A stretch of DNA of 64,000 nucleotides from Piscinibacter caeni (GTDB taxonomy: Bacteria > Pseudomonadota > Gammaproteobacteria > Burkholderiales > Burkholderiaceae_C). The stretch spans positions 1 to 64,000 of the forward strand of contig QJOU01000032.1 in the NCBI GenBank assembly GCA_003265685.1, written 5' to 3'. This document shows positions 17,929 to 28,980 of the stretch, one piece after another (the stretch's first letter is position 1; each line of letters begins with the position of its first letter). The notes under the pieces are model-generated. The model saw only the letters and a program-made list of their open reading frames with translations, did not search any database and was not told the DNA's origin. Made by a program: the position numbers and the translations under genes.

Positions 17929-19412
17929 TGCTTCGGGCCCGTCTCGTGCACGCTGGTGCCCGAGGCGTCGACGGCCACCGTCACCGGCATGTCCTTCACG
18001 TCGAATTCGTAGATGGCCTCCATGCCGAGGTCGGCGAAGCCCACGACCTTGGCGCCCTTGATCGCCTTGGCCACCAGGTAGGCCGCGCCGCCCACCGCCA
18101 TCAGGTAGGCGCTGCGGTGCTTGCGGATCGCCTCGATCGCCACCGGCCCGCGCTCGGCCTTGCCGATCATCGAGATCAGGCCGGTCTTGCTGAGCATCAT
18201 CTCGGTGAACTTGTCCATGCGCGTGGCGGTCGTCGGGCCGGCCGGGCCGACCACCTCGTCGCGCACCGGATCGACCGGACCGACGTAGTAGATGACTCGG
18301 TTGGTGAAGTCCACCGGCAGCGGCTCGCCCTTGGCCAGCATGTCCTGGATGCGCTTGTGCGCGGCGTCGCGGCCGGTCAGCATCTTGCCCGACAGCAGCA
18401 GCGTGTCGCCCGGCTTCCAGCTCGCGACCTGCTCCTTGGTCAGCGTGTTCAGGTCGACCTTCTTGCTCTTGTTGTAGTCGGGCTGCCAGTGCACGTCGGG
18501 CCACAGGTCGAGGCTGGGCGGCTCCATGAAGGCCGGGCCCGAGCCGTCGAGCACCACGTGGGCGTGGCGCGTGGCGGCGCAGTTGGGGATCATCGCCACC
18601 GGCTTGCTGGCCGCATGGGTCGGGTAGGTGGCGATCTTCACGTCCAGCACCGTGGTCAGGCCGCCCAGGCCCTGCGCGCCGATGCCCAGCGCGTTGACCT
18701 TCTCGTACAGCTCGATGCGCAGTTCCTCGAGCTTGTTCTGCGGCCCGCGCTGCAGCAGCTCGAACATGTCGATCGGCTCCATCAGCACTTCCTTGGCCAG
18801 CAGCATCGCCTTCTCGGCCGTGCCGCCCACGCCGATGCCCAGCATGCCCGGCGGGCACCAGCCCGCGCCCATGGTCGGCACGGTCTTGAGCACCCAGTCG
18901 ACCAGGTTGTCGCTCGGGTTCATCATCACGAACTTGCTCTTGTTCTCGCTGCCGCCGCCCTTGGCGGCCACGGTCACGTCGAGCGTGTTCCCCGGCACGA
19001 CGGTCATGTGCACGACGGCGGGCGTGTTGTCCTTGGTGTTCTTGCGCTCGAACAGCGGGTCGCTCAGCACCGAGGCGCGCAGCGGGTTGTCCGAGTCCAA
19101 GTAGCCGCGCCGCACACCTTCGTTGACGGCATCCTCGATCGAGCCGGGGAAGCCCTCGAAGCGCAGGTCCATGCCGATCGTCAGGAACACGTTGACGATG
19201 CCGGTGTCCTGGCAGATCGGGCGCCGGCCTTCGGCGCACATCTTCGAGTTGGTCAGGATCTGCGCGATCGCATCCTTGGCCGCCGGGCTCTGCTCGCTCG
19301 CGTAGGCGCGCGCCAGGTGGGCGATGTAGTCGGCCGGGTGGTAGTAGCTGATGTACTGCAGGGCGGCGGCGACGCTCTCGACGAGGTCGGCATGGCGGAT
19401 GACGGTGGGCAT
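17886..19412 (-). CDS. Fumarate hydratase, class I (iron-sulfur, single chain)
   Basis: This enzyme interconverts fumarate and L-malate in the TCA cycle using an oxygen-sensitive [4Fe-4S] cluster. The product has 508 residues with both the N-terminal (alpha) and C-terminal (beta) catalytic parts fused. Cluster ligands are Cys67 (RRPICQDTG), Cys186 (GWCPPGML) and Cys278 (IPNCAATRH). I chose MPTVIRHADL at 19412 as the start because family members begin there and a GGAAAAG stretch lies just upstream; an ATG 18 codons earlier (19466) is possible but adds unconserved residues. It is divergent from the mrp operon. The downstream diguanylate cyclase overlaps its 3' end. Confidence 0.96.
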   Translation of the reverse strand: MPTVIRHADLVESVAAALQYISYYHPADYIAHLARAYASEQSPAAKDAIAQILTNSKMCAEGRRPICQDTGIVNVFLTIGMDLRFEGFPGSIEDAVNEGVRRGYLDSDNPLRASVLSDPLFERKNTKDNTPAVVHMTVVPGNTLDVTVAAKGGGSENKSKFVMMNPSDNLVDWVLKTVPTMGAGWCPPGMLGIGVGGTAEKAMLLAKEVLMEPIDMFELLQRGPQNKLEELRIELYEKVNALGIGAQGLGGLTTVLDVKIATYPTHAASKPVAMIPNCAATRHAHVVLDGSGPAFMEPPSLDLWPDVHWQPDYNKSKKVDLNTLTKEQVASWKPGDTLLLSGKMLTGRDAAHKRIQDMLAKGEPLPVDFTNRVIYYVGPVDPVRDEVVGPAGPTTATRMDKFTEMMLSKTGLISMIGKAERGPVAIEAIRKHRSAYLMAVGGAAYLVAKAIKGAKVVGFADLGMEAIYEFDVKDMPVTVAVDASGTSVHETGPKQWQAKIGKIPVTVV

Positions 19413-19541
19413 GGTCTTTTCCAGGGCGGGGAGGGCAGCCCGAAAGTTTAACGACGCGGCTGACACCGGACTGATCTGTCAACCTCCGGCACGAAGCCCC
19501 CGACGCCGCGGGTCTTCTCGGGGCCGGCGGCGTGGCGTTCC

Positions 19542-19547
19542 TAGAAT
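19542..19547 (+). promoter_or_regulatory. Possible -10 element of the mrp operon
   Basis: TAGAAT lies 24 bp before the mrpA ATG in the 159-bp divergent region between the fumarase and mrp genes. No strong -35 is seen at 17 bp. The assignment is tentative. Confidence 0.3.
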
Positions 19548-19571
19548 CGCGCCCGCACTTCCCGCCGACCC

Positions 19572-22406
19572 ATGAACCCGCTGCCCCTCGTCGTCCTGCT
19601 GCCGCTGCTCCTGGGCACGAGCCTGTGCTTCTGGAGCGGGCAGGTGCCGACGCGCAGGCGCCGTGCGCTGACCGCCTGGCTCGCTGCGGCCGTCACCGCA
19701 GCCTCGCTCGCGCTGCTGCTGGCGCTGGCCGGGGCGGTGTTCGACGGCCAGGTGCTGCTGTCGCGCAGCGCGTGGATCCCGGCGATCGGGCTGGACGCCC
19801 ACTTCCGCCTCGACGGCCTGGCGCTGATGTTCGCGCTGCTGATCACCGGCATCGGCCTCCTGATCATCCTGTACGCCGCCTGGTACCTGCACGAGAGTGA
19901 CCCGGCCGGCAAGTTCTACAGCCTGCTGATGCTCTTCATGGCGGCCATGCTGGGCGTGGTGCTCTCCGACAACCTGCTGCTGCTGGTGGTGTTCTGGGAG
20001 CTGACCAGCATCTCCTCGTTCCTGCTGGTGGGCTACTGGGGCCACAAGGCCGAGGCGCGTGCCGGTGCGCGCATGGCGCTGACCGTCACCGGCGGCGGCG
20101 GTCTTGTGTTGCTGGCCGGCGTGGTGCTGCTCGGGCAGATCGGCGGCAGCCACGACCTCTCGGTGCTGTTCGAGCGCGTGCCGCAGATCCGCGCGCACCC
20201 GCTGTTCCCGCTGGCCACGGTGCTGATCCTGATCGGCTGCTTCACGAAGAGCGCGCAGTGGCCGTTCCACTTCTGGCTGCCCGAGGCGATGGCCGCGCCG
20301 ACGCCGGTGTCGGCCTACCTGCACTCGGCCACCATGGTCAAGGCCGGGCTGTTCCTGCTCGCGCGGCTGTACCCGGTGCTCGGCGGGCCGGGGCTGTTCG
20401 AGACCGTCGTCGCCACGGTCGGGCTGCTGACCATGGCCTTCGCCGCTTACGTGGCGGTGTTCAAGCACGACCTGAAGGGCCTGCTGGCCTACTCGACCAT
20501 CAGCCACCTCGGGCTGATCACCTTCCTGATCGGGCTGGCCACGCCGCTCTCGGCGGTGGCGGCGGTGTTCCACATCCTGAACCACGCGACCTTCAAGTGC
20601 TCGCTGTTCATGACCGCCGGCATCATCGACCACGAGACCGGCACGCGCGACACGCGCCGCCTCGCCGGGCTGATGAAGCTGATGCCCTGGACCGCGACGC
20701 TCGCGATGGTCGCCGCCGCCTCGATGGCAGGCGTGCCGCTGGCCAACGGCTTCCTCTCGAAGGAGATGTTCTTCGCCGAGGCGGTGGGCGTGCAGCACGG
20801 CGCCGCCTGGGGCGTGCTGGTGCCGCTGGCGGCGACCTTCGGCGGCATCTGCTCGGTGGCCTACTCGCTGCGCTTCATCCACGACGTGTTCTTCAACGGC
20901 GAACCGAAGGACCTGCCCAACCCGCACCCGCACGAGCCGCCGCCGATGATGAAGGCGCCGGTGGCGCTGCTGGTGCTGCTGTGCCTCGTGGTCGGCGTGG
21001 CGCCGGCGCTGACCTTCGGGCCGCTGGTGCACGTTGCCGCCACCGCGGTGCTGGGCGCACCGCCGCCCGAGTACCACCTGGCGATCTGGCACGGCTTCAA
21101 CGCCCCGCTGGCGATGAGCGCCGTCGCACTGGTGCTCGGCGTGGCGCTGTACTTCGCGCTGCAGCGCCGCTTCGAGCTGCACCTGCACCACCCGAAGGGC
21201 TGGACCGGCCGGCTGCTCTTCACCCACGCGGTCGACGGCCTGTTCGCGCTCGCCGGGCGCGTCACGCAGCGGCTGGAGAACGGCTCGCTGCAGCGGTATG
21301 CGGCGCTGATGGTCGGCAGCGCCATCGTGCTCGCGGCCTGGCCCTGGCTGGCCGGGCAGGGCGGCCCGATCGGCACCGGCACACGCGCGCTGCTGCCGGC
21401 CACGCCGCTGGCCCTGGTGCTGTGGGCGCTGCTGCTGGCCAGCGGCGCCGCGCTGGTGGCCACGCACCACCAGCGTTTCCGTGCGGTGGTGCTGCTCGGC
21501 GTGGTGGGGCTGGTCACCTCGCTCACGTTCGTGGCGCTGTCGGCGCCCGACCTGGCGCTGACGCAGCTCAGCGTCGAGGTGGTGTCGACGGTGCTGCTGC
21601 TGATGGGCCTGGCGCTGCTGCCGCAGACCGCGCCGCGCGAGTCGAGCCCGGCGCGCCGCACGCGCGACGCGCTGCTCGCGCTGGCCGGCGGTGGGGGCAT
21701 TGCCTGGCTGGCCTGGGTCGTGCTGACACGCGACCACGACTCGATCGCCTGGTACTTCCTCGACAACTCGCTGCCCCAGGGCGGCGGCACCAACGTGGTC
21801 AACGTGATCCTGGTCGACTTCCGCGGCTACGACACCTTCGGCGAGATCACCGTGCTGGGCATCGCCGCGGTCGGCGTGCTGGCGCTGCTGGACGGCTGGC
21901 GCGTGCGCCGCCCCGCGACCGACCCGCAGGGCCGGCCGTGGGGCTTCGAGCGCGAGCCGCTGATGCTGCGCGTCGCGGCGCGCCTGGTGCTGCCGCTGGC
22001 GCTGGTGGCCAGCGTCCACATCTTCTGGCGCGGCCACAACCTGCCCGGCGGCGGCTTCATCGCCGGCCTGGTGACTGGCATTGCGCTGGTGCTGCAGTAC
22101 ATGGCCGGCGGGCAGGGCCGCACCGAGGCGCTGCTGCACGCCGGCGGGGGGCGGCGCTACACGCGCTGGGTCGGCACCGGGCTGGCGATCGCCGGGCTCA
22201 CCGGGCTCGGCTCCTTCGCCTTCGGCCGGCCCTTCCTGACCAGCGCGCACGGCCACCCGAGCGTGCTGCTGCTGGGCGAGCTGCCGCTGGCCAGCGCGGC
22301 GCTGTTCGACCTGGGCGTCTACATCACGGTGGTCGGCGCGACGATGCTGATGCTCTCGGCGCTCGGCGCGGCGAGCAAGGAAACGTCGAAGGTGAGGGCC
22401 GCGTGA
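19572..22406 (+). CDS. mrpA: Mrp-type Na+(K+)/H+ antiporter, fused subunits A and B
   Basis: The largest subunit of the multi-subunit monovalent cation/proton antiporter, homologous to NuoL of complex I. The product has 944 residues with many TM helices. The antiporter-core signature SAQWPFHFWLPEAM is near residue 230. The C-terminus from about 794 on is an MnhB/MrpB domain (LPGGGFIAGL near 824), so A and B are one chain as in the group-2 Mrp/Pha systems of proteobacteria. The stop overlaps the mrpC start (TGATG). The system normally exports Na+ or K+ in exchange for protons for pH and salt homeostasis; which cation is used here is not readable. Confidence 0.95.
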   Translation: MNPLPLVVLLPLLLGTSLCFWSGQVPTRRRRALTAWLAAAVTAASLALLLALAGAVFDGQVLLSRSAWIPAIGLDAHFRLDGLALMFALLITGIGLLIILYAAWYLHESDPAGKFYSLLMLFMAAMLGVVLSDNLLLLVVFWELTSISSFLLVGYWGHKAEARAGARMALTVTGGGGLVLLAGVVLLGQIGGSHDLSVLFERVPQIRAHPLFPLATVLILIGCFTKSAQWPFHFWLPEAMAAPTPVSAYLHSATMVKAGLFLLARLYPVLGGPGLFETVVATVGLLTMAFAAYVAVFKHDLKGLLAYSTISHLGLITFLIGLATPLSAVAAVFHILNHATFKCSLFMTAGIIDHETGTRDTRRLAGLMKLMPWTATLAMVAAASMAGVPLANGFLSKEMFFAEAVGVQHGAAWGVLVPLAATFGGICSVAYSLRFIHDVFFNGEPKDLPNPHPHEPPPMMKAPVALLVLLCLVVGVAPALTFGPLVHVAATAVLGAPPPEYHLAIWHGFNAPLAMSAVALVLGVALYFALQRRFELHLHHPKGWTGRLLFTHAVDGLFALAGRVTQRLENGSLQRYAALMVGSAIVLAAWPWLAGQGGPIGTGTRALLPATPLALVLWALLLASGAALVATHHQRFRAVVLLGVVGLVTSLTFVALSAPDLALTQLSVEVVSTVLLLMGLALLPQTAPRESSPARRTRDALLALAGGGGIAWLAWVVLTRDHDSIAWYFLDNSLPQGGGTNVVNVILVDFRGYDTFGEITVLGIAAVGVLALLDGWRVRRPATDPQGRPWGFEREPLMLRVAARLVLPLALVASVHIFWRGHNLPGGGFIAGLVTGIALVLQYMAGGQGRTEALLHAGGGRRYTRWVGTGLAIAGLTGLGSFAFGRPFLTSAHGHPSVLLLGELPLASAALFDLGVYITVVGATMLMLSALGAASKETSKVRAA

Positions 22407-22753
22407 TGCCGAGCATGGAGTTCCTCGTCGCCACGGGCATCGGCTGGGTCACCGCCTGCGGCATCTACCTGCTGCTGCGCGGGCGCAGCTTCCCGGTCGT
22501 GCTCGGGCTCTCGCTGATCGGTTATGCGGTCAACGTGTTCATCTTCGCGATGGGCCGCCTGTGGCACGACGCGGCGCCCATCCTCGGCGGCGGCGGCGCC
22601 GTCGCCGACCCGCTGCCGCAGGCGCTGGTGCTGACGGCCATCGTGATCGGCTTCGCGACCACCGGCTTCGTGGTCGAGCTGGCGCTGCGCAGCCGGCACG
22701 AATCGGGCACCGACCATGTCGACGGCCAGCGCGACGAGGGGGCGACCCGGTGA
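22406..22753 (+). CDS. mrpC: Mrp antiporter subunit C
   Basis: A 115-residue NuoK-like membrane subunit with three TM helices: about 5-22, 28-50 and 70-93. The LGLSLIGYAVNVFIF and ALVLTAIVIGFATTGF segments are diagnostic. Start and stop both overlap neighbours by one base (TGATG), so the mrp cistrons are translationally coupled. Confidence 0.94.
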   Translation: MPSMEFLVATGIGWVTACGIYLLLRGRSFPVVLGLSLIGYAVNVFIFAMGRLWHDAAPILGGGGAVADPLPQALVLTAIVIGFATTGFVVELALRSRHESGTDHVDGQRDEGATR

Positions 22754-24324
22754 TGGCCGACTTCTTCACGACCCACCTGCCCATCCTGCCGGTGCTGCTG
22801 CCGGCCGGCACGGCGGTGCTGCTGCTCCTGCTGGGCGACGCGGCGCCGCGCCTGCCGCTGGCGCGCCGCGTGGCGATCGCCTCGGCCCTGCTCGGGCTGC
22901 TGCTGGCGGCCCGGCTGGCGCTGCAGGCGGACGAGGGTGTGCTCGCCGTCTACCGCGTCGGCGAGTGGCCGGCGCCCTTCGGCATCGTGCTGGTGGTCGA
23001 CCGGCTCTCCGCGCTGATGCTGCTGCTCGCCGGCTGCATCGCGCTGCCGGTGCTGGTGTACGCGGCCGGTGGCTGGGACGCGCACGGCCGCCACTTCCAT
23101 GCGCTGTTCCAGTTCCAGCTGATGGGACTGAACGGCGCCTTCGTGACCGGCGACCTGTTCAACCTGTTCGTCTTCTTCGAGGTGCTGCTGATCGCCAGCT
23201 ACGTGCTGATGCTGCACGGCAGCGGGCGCGAGCGGCTGCGCGTCGGGCTGCACTACGTGGTGCTGAACCTGGCGGCCTCGGCGCTGTTCCTGATCGGGGT
23301 GGCGCTGCTGTACGCGCTGACCGGCACGCTGAACCTCGCCGACCTGGCGCTGCGCGTGCCGCAGGTCGGCGCGCCCGAGGCGGCGCTGCTGCAGGCCGCG
23401 GCGCTGCTGCTGCTGGTGGTGTTCGGCTTCAAGGCGGCGCTGATGCCGCTGGCGCTGTGGCTGCCGGCCACCTACGCCGCGGCGAGCGCCCCGGTGGCGG
23501 CGCTGTTCGCGATCATGACCAAGGTCGGCGTCTACGCGATCGTGCGCGTGCACGGCGTGGTGTTCGGCGCCGAGGCGGGCGCCTCGGCCTTCACGGTGCA
23601 GCCGCTGCTGCTGCCGCTGGCGCTGCTCACCTCGGCGGTCGGCGTGCTGGGCGCGCTGGCCGCGACCACCTTGCCGCGCCTGGTCGCCTGGCTGACGGTG
23701 GCCTCGGTCGGCACGGTGCTGGCCGGGCTCGGCCTGTTCAGCGCGGCGGCCTGGTCGGCCGCGCTGTTCTACATGGCCAACAGCACGCTGGTGATCGCCG
23801 GGCTGTTCCTGCTCGCCGAGCTGGTGGCGGCGCAGCGCGGCGAGGCGGCCGGCCGGCTCGAGCCGGCCGCGCCGGTGGCGCAGCCGACGCTGCTGGGTCT
23901 GATGCTGCTGCTGGCGGCGGCCTCGGTGGCCGGGCTGCCGCCGCTGCCGGGCTTCATCGGCAAGCTGATGATCCTCGAGGCCTCGTCGTCGCACGCCGCG
24001 GTGGTCGCGGTCTGGTCGGTGATCCTCGGCGCCGGCTTCCTGACGCTAATCGGCCTGGCGCGGGCCGGCAGCATCCTGTTCTGGCATGTGCGCAGCGAGT
24101 CGCCCGGCAGCTCGGCGGGCGCCAGCCCGCGGCTGGTGGCGGCAACGCTCGCGCTGCTGGCCACCGGCATCGTGATGAGCGCGTTCGCCGCGCCGCTGCA
24201 GCGCTACACGCAGGCCGCCGCGGTGCAGCTGCTCGACCGCGCCGCCTACGCCCGCGCCGTGCTGGGCGACGAGCGGGCCGCGACCACGCGGCCCTACCGC
24301 GGCGAACCGGGGGCGGCGCGATGA
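22753..24324 (+). CDS. mrpD: Mrp antiporter subunit D
   Basis: A 523-residue NuoN/NuoM-like proton-translocating subunit, homologous to the core of MrpA. The conserved FKAALMPLALWLP segment near residue 225 corresponds to the central-channel lysine helix. GDLFNLFVFFEVLLI near 133 carries the conserved membrane glutamate. The ATG at 22753 overlaps the mrpC stop, and the stop overlaps the mrpE ATG (ATGA). Confidence 0.95.
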   Translation: MADFFTTHLPILPVLLPAGTAVLLLLLGDAAPRLPLARRVAIASALLGLLLAARLALQADEGVLAVYRVGEWPAPFGIVLVVDRLSALMLLLAGCIALPVLVYAAGGWDAHGRHFHALFQFQLMGLNGAFVTGDLFNLFVFFEVLLIASYVLMLHGSGRERLRVGLHYVVLNLAASALFLIGVALLYALTGTLNLADLALRVPQVGAPEAALLQAAALLLLVVFGFKAALMPLALWLPATYAAASAPVAALFAIMTKVGVYAIVRVHGVVFGAEAGASAFTVQPLLLPLALLTSAVGVLGALAATTLPRLVAWLTVASVGTVLAGLGLFSAAAWSAALFYMANSTLVIAGLFLLAELVAAQRGEAAGRLEPAAPVAQPTLLGLMLLLAAASVAGLPPLPGFIGKLMILEASSSHAAVVAVWSVILGAGFLTLIGLARAGSILFWHVRSESPGSSAGASPRLVAATLALLATGIVMSAFAAPLQRYTQAAAVQLLDRAAYARAVLGDERAATTRPYRGEPGAAR

Positions 24325-24815
24325 AGCCCGGCGCCGGCTGGTTCTCGCACCCGGTGCTGTCGCTGCTGCTGGCCGCGGCCTGGCTGCTGCTGCAGCGCAG
24401 CCTCGCGCCGGCGCAGCTGCTGACGGCGGCGCTGCTCGCGCTGCTCGTGCCGCGGCTGGTGCACGGTTTCCTCGGCCCGGGCGTGCGCCTGCGTGCCGTC
24501 GGCACGGCGCTGCGCCTGGCCGGCGTGGTGCTGTGGGACATCCTGGTGTCCAACCTGGTGGTGGCGCGCCTGGTGCTCGACCCGTCCGCGCGGCCGCGGC
24601 CGGCCTGGGTGCCGGTGCCGCTGGCGCTGACCCATCCGACCGCGGTGTCGCTGCTGGCCAGCATCGTCACCACCACGCCGGGCACGGTCTCCTGCGTCGT
24701 CGACGAGGAGCGCCGCGAGATCCTGGTGCATGCGCTGGACTGCGCCGACCCGGCCGCGCTGGCGGCCGACATCCAGCGCCGCTACGAGGCGCCGCTGCGG
24801 GAGATCTTCGAATGA
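24321..24815 (+). CDS. mrpE: Mrp antiporter subunit E
   Basis: A 164-residue membrane subunit required for Mrp complex assembly. The hydrophobic N-terminal half is followed by a cytoplasmic domain with the family signatures SLLASIVTTTPGT and LVHALDC. The 4-bp overlaps with mrpD and mrpF continue the coupled operon. Confidence 0.94.
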   Translation: MKPGAGWFSHPVLSLLLAAAWLLLQRSLAPAQLLTAALLALLVPRLVHGFLGPGVRLRAVGTALRLAGVVLWDILVSNLVVARLVLDPSARPRPAWVPVPLALTHPTAVSLLASIVTTTPGTVSCVVDEERREILVHALDCADPAALAADIQRRYEAPLREIFE

Positions 24816-25087
24816 ACCTGATCGACCTGGCCCTGGACTTCGCCCTCGGCGCCGTGGCGCTGGCCCTGCTGCCCTGCGCCTGGTGGCTGCTGCGCGGCCC
24901 GGAGGCGGTCGACCGCGTGCTCGCGCTGGACACGCTCTACATCAACACCGTGGCGCTGGTGATCCTGCTCGGCCTGCGCTGGCGCAGCGCGCTGCTGTTC
25001 GAGGCGGCACTGATCGTCGCGATGCTGGGCTTCGTCTCGACGGTGGCGCTGGCGCGCTACCTGAGCCGCGGCGACGTGATCGAATGA
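24812..25087 (+). CDS. mrpF: Mrp antiporter subunit F
   Basis: A 91-residue membrane subunit with three TM helices. The RGPEAVDRVLALDTL segment between helices 1 and 2 is characteristic of MrpF/MnhF. It overlaps mrpE by 4 bp. Confidence 0.94.
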   Translation: MNLIDLALDFALGAVALALLPCAWWLLRGPEAVDRVLALDTLYINTVALVILLGLRWRSALLFEAALIVAMLGFVSTVALARYLSRGDVIE

Positions 25088-25100
25088 CCGGAGACCGGTG

Positions 25101-25460
25101 ATGGACACCCTGCCGCTGTGGATCGAGATCGCCGTCGCCGCGCTGCTGGCGGTGGGCGGGCTGTTCACGCTGGTCGGCGCGATCGGCATGCTGCGCTTCC
25201 CGGACTTCTTCATGCGCCTGCATGCACCCACCAAGGCAACCACGCTGGGCGTGGGTGGCGTGCTGCTGGCCAGCATGGCGCTGGCGTGGGTTCAGGGCCG
25301 GGCCGGTGTGCCGGAACTGCTGATCACGCTGTTCCTGTTCGTCACCGCGCCGGTCTCGGCCGGCCTGATGGCCCAGGCCGCGCTGCACCTGCGCGTGCCC
25401 TCGCAGGCCGGGCCGCCGCCTGGCGACGCGGCCGGGGCGAACACGGACCGGGCCGCATGA
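25101..25460 (+). CDS. mrpG: Mrp antiporter subunit G
   Basis: A 119-residue membrane subunit. The GAIGMLRFPDFFMRLHAPTK segment near residues 27-46 is the MnhG signature. GGAG lies about 7 bp before the ATG at 25101 (a GTG at 25098 is in frame just upstream). The C-terminal tail after about residue 100 is Pro/Ala-rich. Its stop overlaps the DUF2062 gene start, so that gene may belong to the same transcript. Confidence 0.93.
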   Translation: MDTLPLWIEIAVAALLAVGGLFTLVGAIGMLRFPDFFMRLHAPTKATTLGVGGVLLASMALAWVQGRAGVPELLITLFLFVTAPVSAGLMAQAALHLRVPSQAGPPPGDAAGANTDRAA

Positions 25461-26026
25461 ACGACCGGCTGCGGCGCCTGCTGCCCACCCCCGAGGCCCT
25501 GAGCCGCAACCGCTGGCTGCGCTGGATCGGCCCGGCGCTGCAGCACCCGCGCCTGTGGCACATGAGCCGGCGCGGCATCGCGCTGGGCGTGGCGCTGGGC
25601 ATCTTCTTCGGCCTGCTGGTGCCGATCGCGCAGATCCCGCTGGCCGCGGCAGCGGCGGTGCTGATGCGCGCGAACCTGCCGACCGCGGTGGCCAGCACGC
25701 TGGTCACCAATCCGGTCACCTTCGGGCCGGTGTACTACGCCGCGTGGCGCGTGGGCAACGCCGTCCTGGGCGAGCCGGCCAGCGAGCCGCCCGCGCCGAC
25801 GGTCACGGATGCGGCAGCCGAGGCGGAGGCGGCAGACGCCGCGGATGACTCCTGGTTCGAGCGCGCCTGGCGCCGCATCAGCGGGGTTGGCAAGCCGCTG
25901 CTCGTCGGGCTGGCGATCTTCGCCGGCGTGGGCGGGCTGCTGAGCTACCTGCTGGTCTCGGGCGCCTGGCGGCTGAAGGTGCGGCTGCATCGGCGGCGCC
26001 GGCTCCGGCGCCAGGGCGGCGCCTAG
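25457..26026 (+). CDS. DUF2062 domain membrane protein
   Basis: A 189-residue protein with the DUF2062 pattern: PRLWHMSRRGIALGVALGIF near residues 32-51 and a glycine-rich membrane segment, then MRANLPTAVASTLVTNPVT. An acidic Ala-rich insert (about 115-135) precedes a last TM helix. The function of the family is not established. It starts in an ATGA overlap with mrpG and may be co-transcribed with the antiporter. Its stop overlaps the convergent YqhA-like gene by 4 bp. Confidence 0.85.
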   Translation: MNDRLRRLLPTPEALSRNRWLRWIGPALQHPRLWHMSRRGIALGVALGIFFGLLVPIAQIPLAAAAAVLMRANLPTAVASTLVTNPVTFGPVYYAAWRVGNAVLGEPASEPPAPTVTDAAAEAEAADAADDSWFERAWRRISGVGKPLLVGLAIFAGVGGLLSYLLVSGAWRLKVRLHRRRRLRRQGGA

Positions 26027-26673
26027 TGCCCGTCGCGCGCCGGCTGGAGGTGACGCTCGAGCAGCCGGTCGGCGAAGCCCAGCGCCATCGCCGACAGCAG
26101 GAAGGCGAGGTGGATGCCGACCTGCGCGATCAGCACCCGGTCGGGCAGCTTGTCGGCGTTGATGAAGCTCTTGAGCAGGTGGATCGAGCTGATGCCGATC
26201 AGCGCCATCGCCAGCTTGACCTTCAGCACCGAGGCGTTGACGTGGCTCAGCCACTCCGGCTCGTCCGGGTGGCCCTCGAGGTTCATGCGGCTGACGAAGG
26301 TGTCGTAGCCGCCGACGATCACCATGATCAGCAGGTTGCTGATCATCACCACGTCGATCATGCCCAGCAGCACGAGCATGATGATGGTCTCATTCAGGCC
26401 CTTGATCTGCTCGTAGCCGACCCGCGCGCCCTCGGCGTTGAGGATCGGGTTGGCCTTGTAGCCGAGGTTCTCGACCAGGATCGCCAGCGCATGCTGGCTG
26501 CCGAAGGCGGCCTCGACGAGGTGTACCAGTTCGGTGCAGAAGTGGAACACGTAGACCGCCTGGGCGATGATCAGGCCGAGATACAGCGGCAGCTGCAGCC
26601 AGCGGCTGAGGAAGATCAGGTTCTCCAGCGGGCCCAGCTTTCCGCGCGGCCGCGTGTCCAGCGGTCTGCTCAT
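26023..26673 (-). CDS. YqhA/UPF0114 family inner-membrane protein
   Basis: A 216-residue membrane protein of the TIGR00645/UPF0114 family, with about four TM helices. Typical segments are LENLIFLSRWLQLPLYLGLI at about 15-34, the MIDVVMISNLLIMVIVGGY segment and the FVSRMNLEGHPDEPEWL stretch. The function is unknown in the family. The start at 26673 follows an AGGGGG stretch by about 6 bp. A TAGAAT hexamer about 37 bp upstream of the start is a possible -10. It is divergent from acs. Confidence 0.88.
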   Translation of the reverse strand: MSRPLDTRPRGKLGPLENLIFLSRWLQLPLYLGLIIAQAVYVFHFCTELVHLVEAAFGSQHALAILVENLGYKANPILNAEGARVGYEQIKGLNETIIMLVLLGMIDVVMISNLLIMVIVGGYDTFVSRMNLEGHPDEPEWLSHVNASVLKVKLAMALIGISSIHLLKSFINADKLPDRVLIAQVGIHLAFLLSAMALGFADRLLERHLQPARDGH

Positions 26674-26831
26674 CCCATTCCCCCTCGGGTTGTCCCAGTA
26701 TTGGCCGGCGATTCTAGGCTGCGTAGCATCGTCGTCGACGCGGGGCGTCAGCCCTTCGTAAGAGCATCTGCCTAAGGTCCGCACCATACCGATCCGGGCC
26801 GCCGGTCCGATTCATTCATCAGGAGACGCCG

Positions 26832-28796
<1,965 letters not shown>

Positions 28797-28934
28797 CGGG
28801 GCGGATGGCCGGATTTCGGCGCAGGCTCACTTCGCGCAGCGAAGTGAAGGCGCGCAGCGCCGGCCGCAGCCACAACCCGGCCATCCTCGACCAGCTCTCG
28901 CAGGTCAACTGAGGGCGGCATCCCCCGGTGACGA

Positions 28935-28958
28935 CGCGGCGCTTCGGCGCCGCGTTTT
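28935..28958 (+). terminator. Rho-independent terminator after acs
   Basis: A perfect 8-bp stem (CGCGGCGC/GCGCCGCG) closed by a TTCG tetraloop and followed by four T residues. It lies downstream of the duplicated acs tail, so both copies are inside the acs transcript. Confidence 0.85.
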
Positions 28959-28980
28959 CGTTGGGCCGGCCTACAGCCCG

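Noticed and set aside
19479-22256. Open frame of 925 codons on the minus strand
   Set aside because: Antisense to mrpA, with low-complexity Gln/His/Arg composition and no motif.
28913-28934. The second copy of the acs tail as a separate small gene
   Set aside because: It lacks a start codon and ribosome site and merely copies the last 12 codons and stop.
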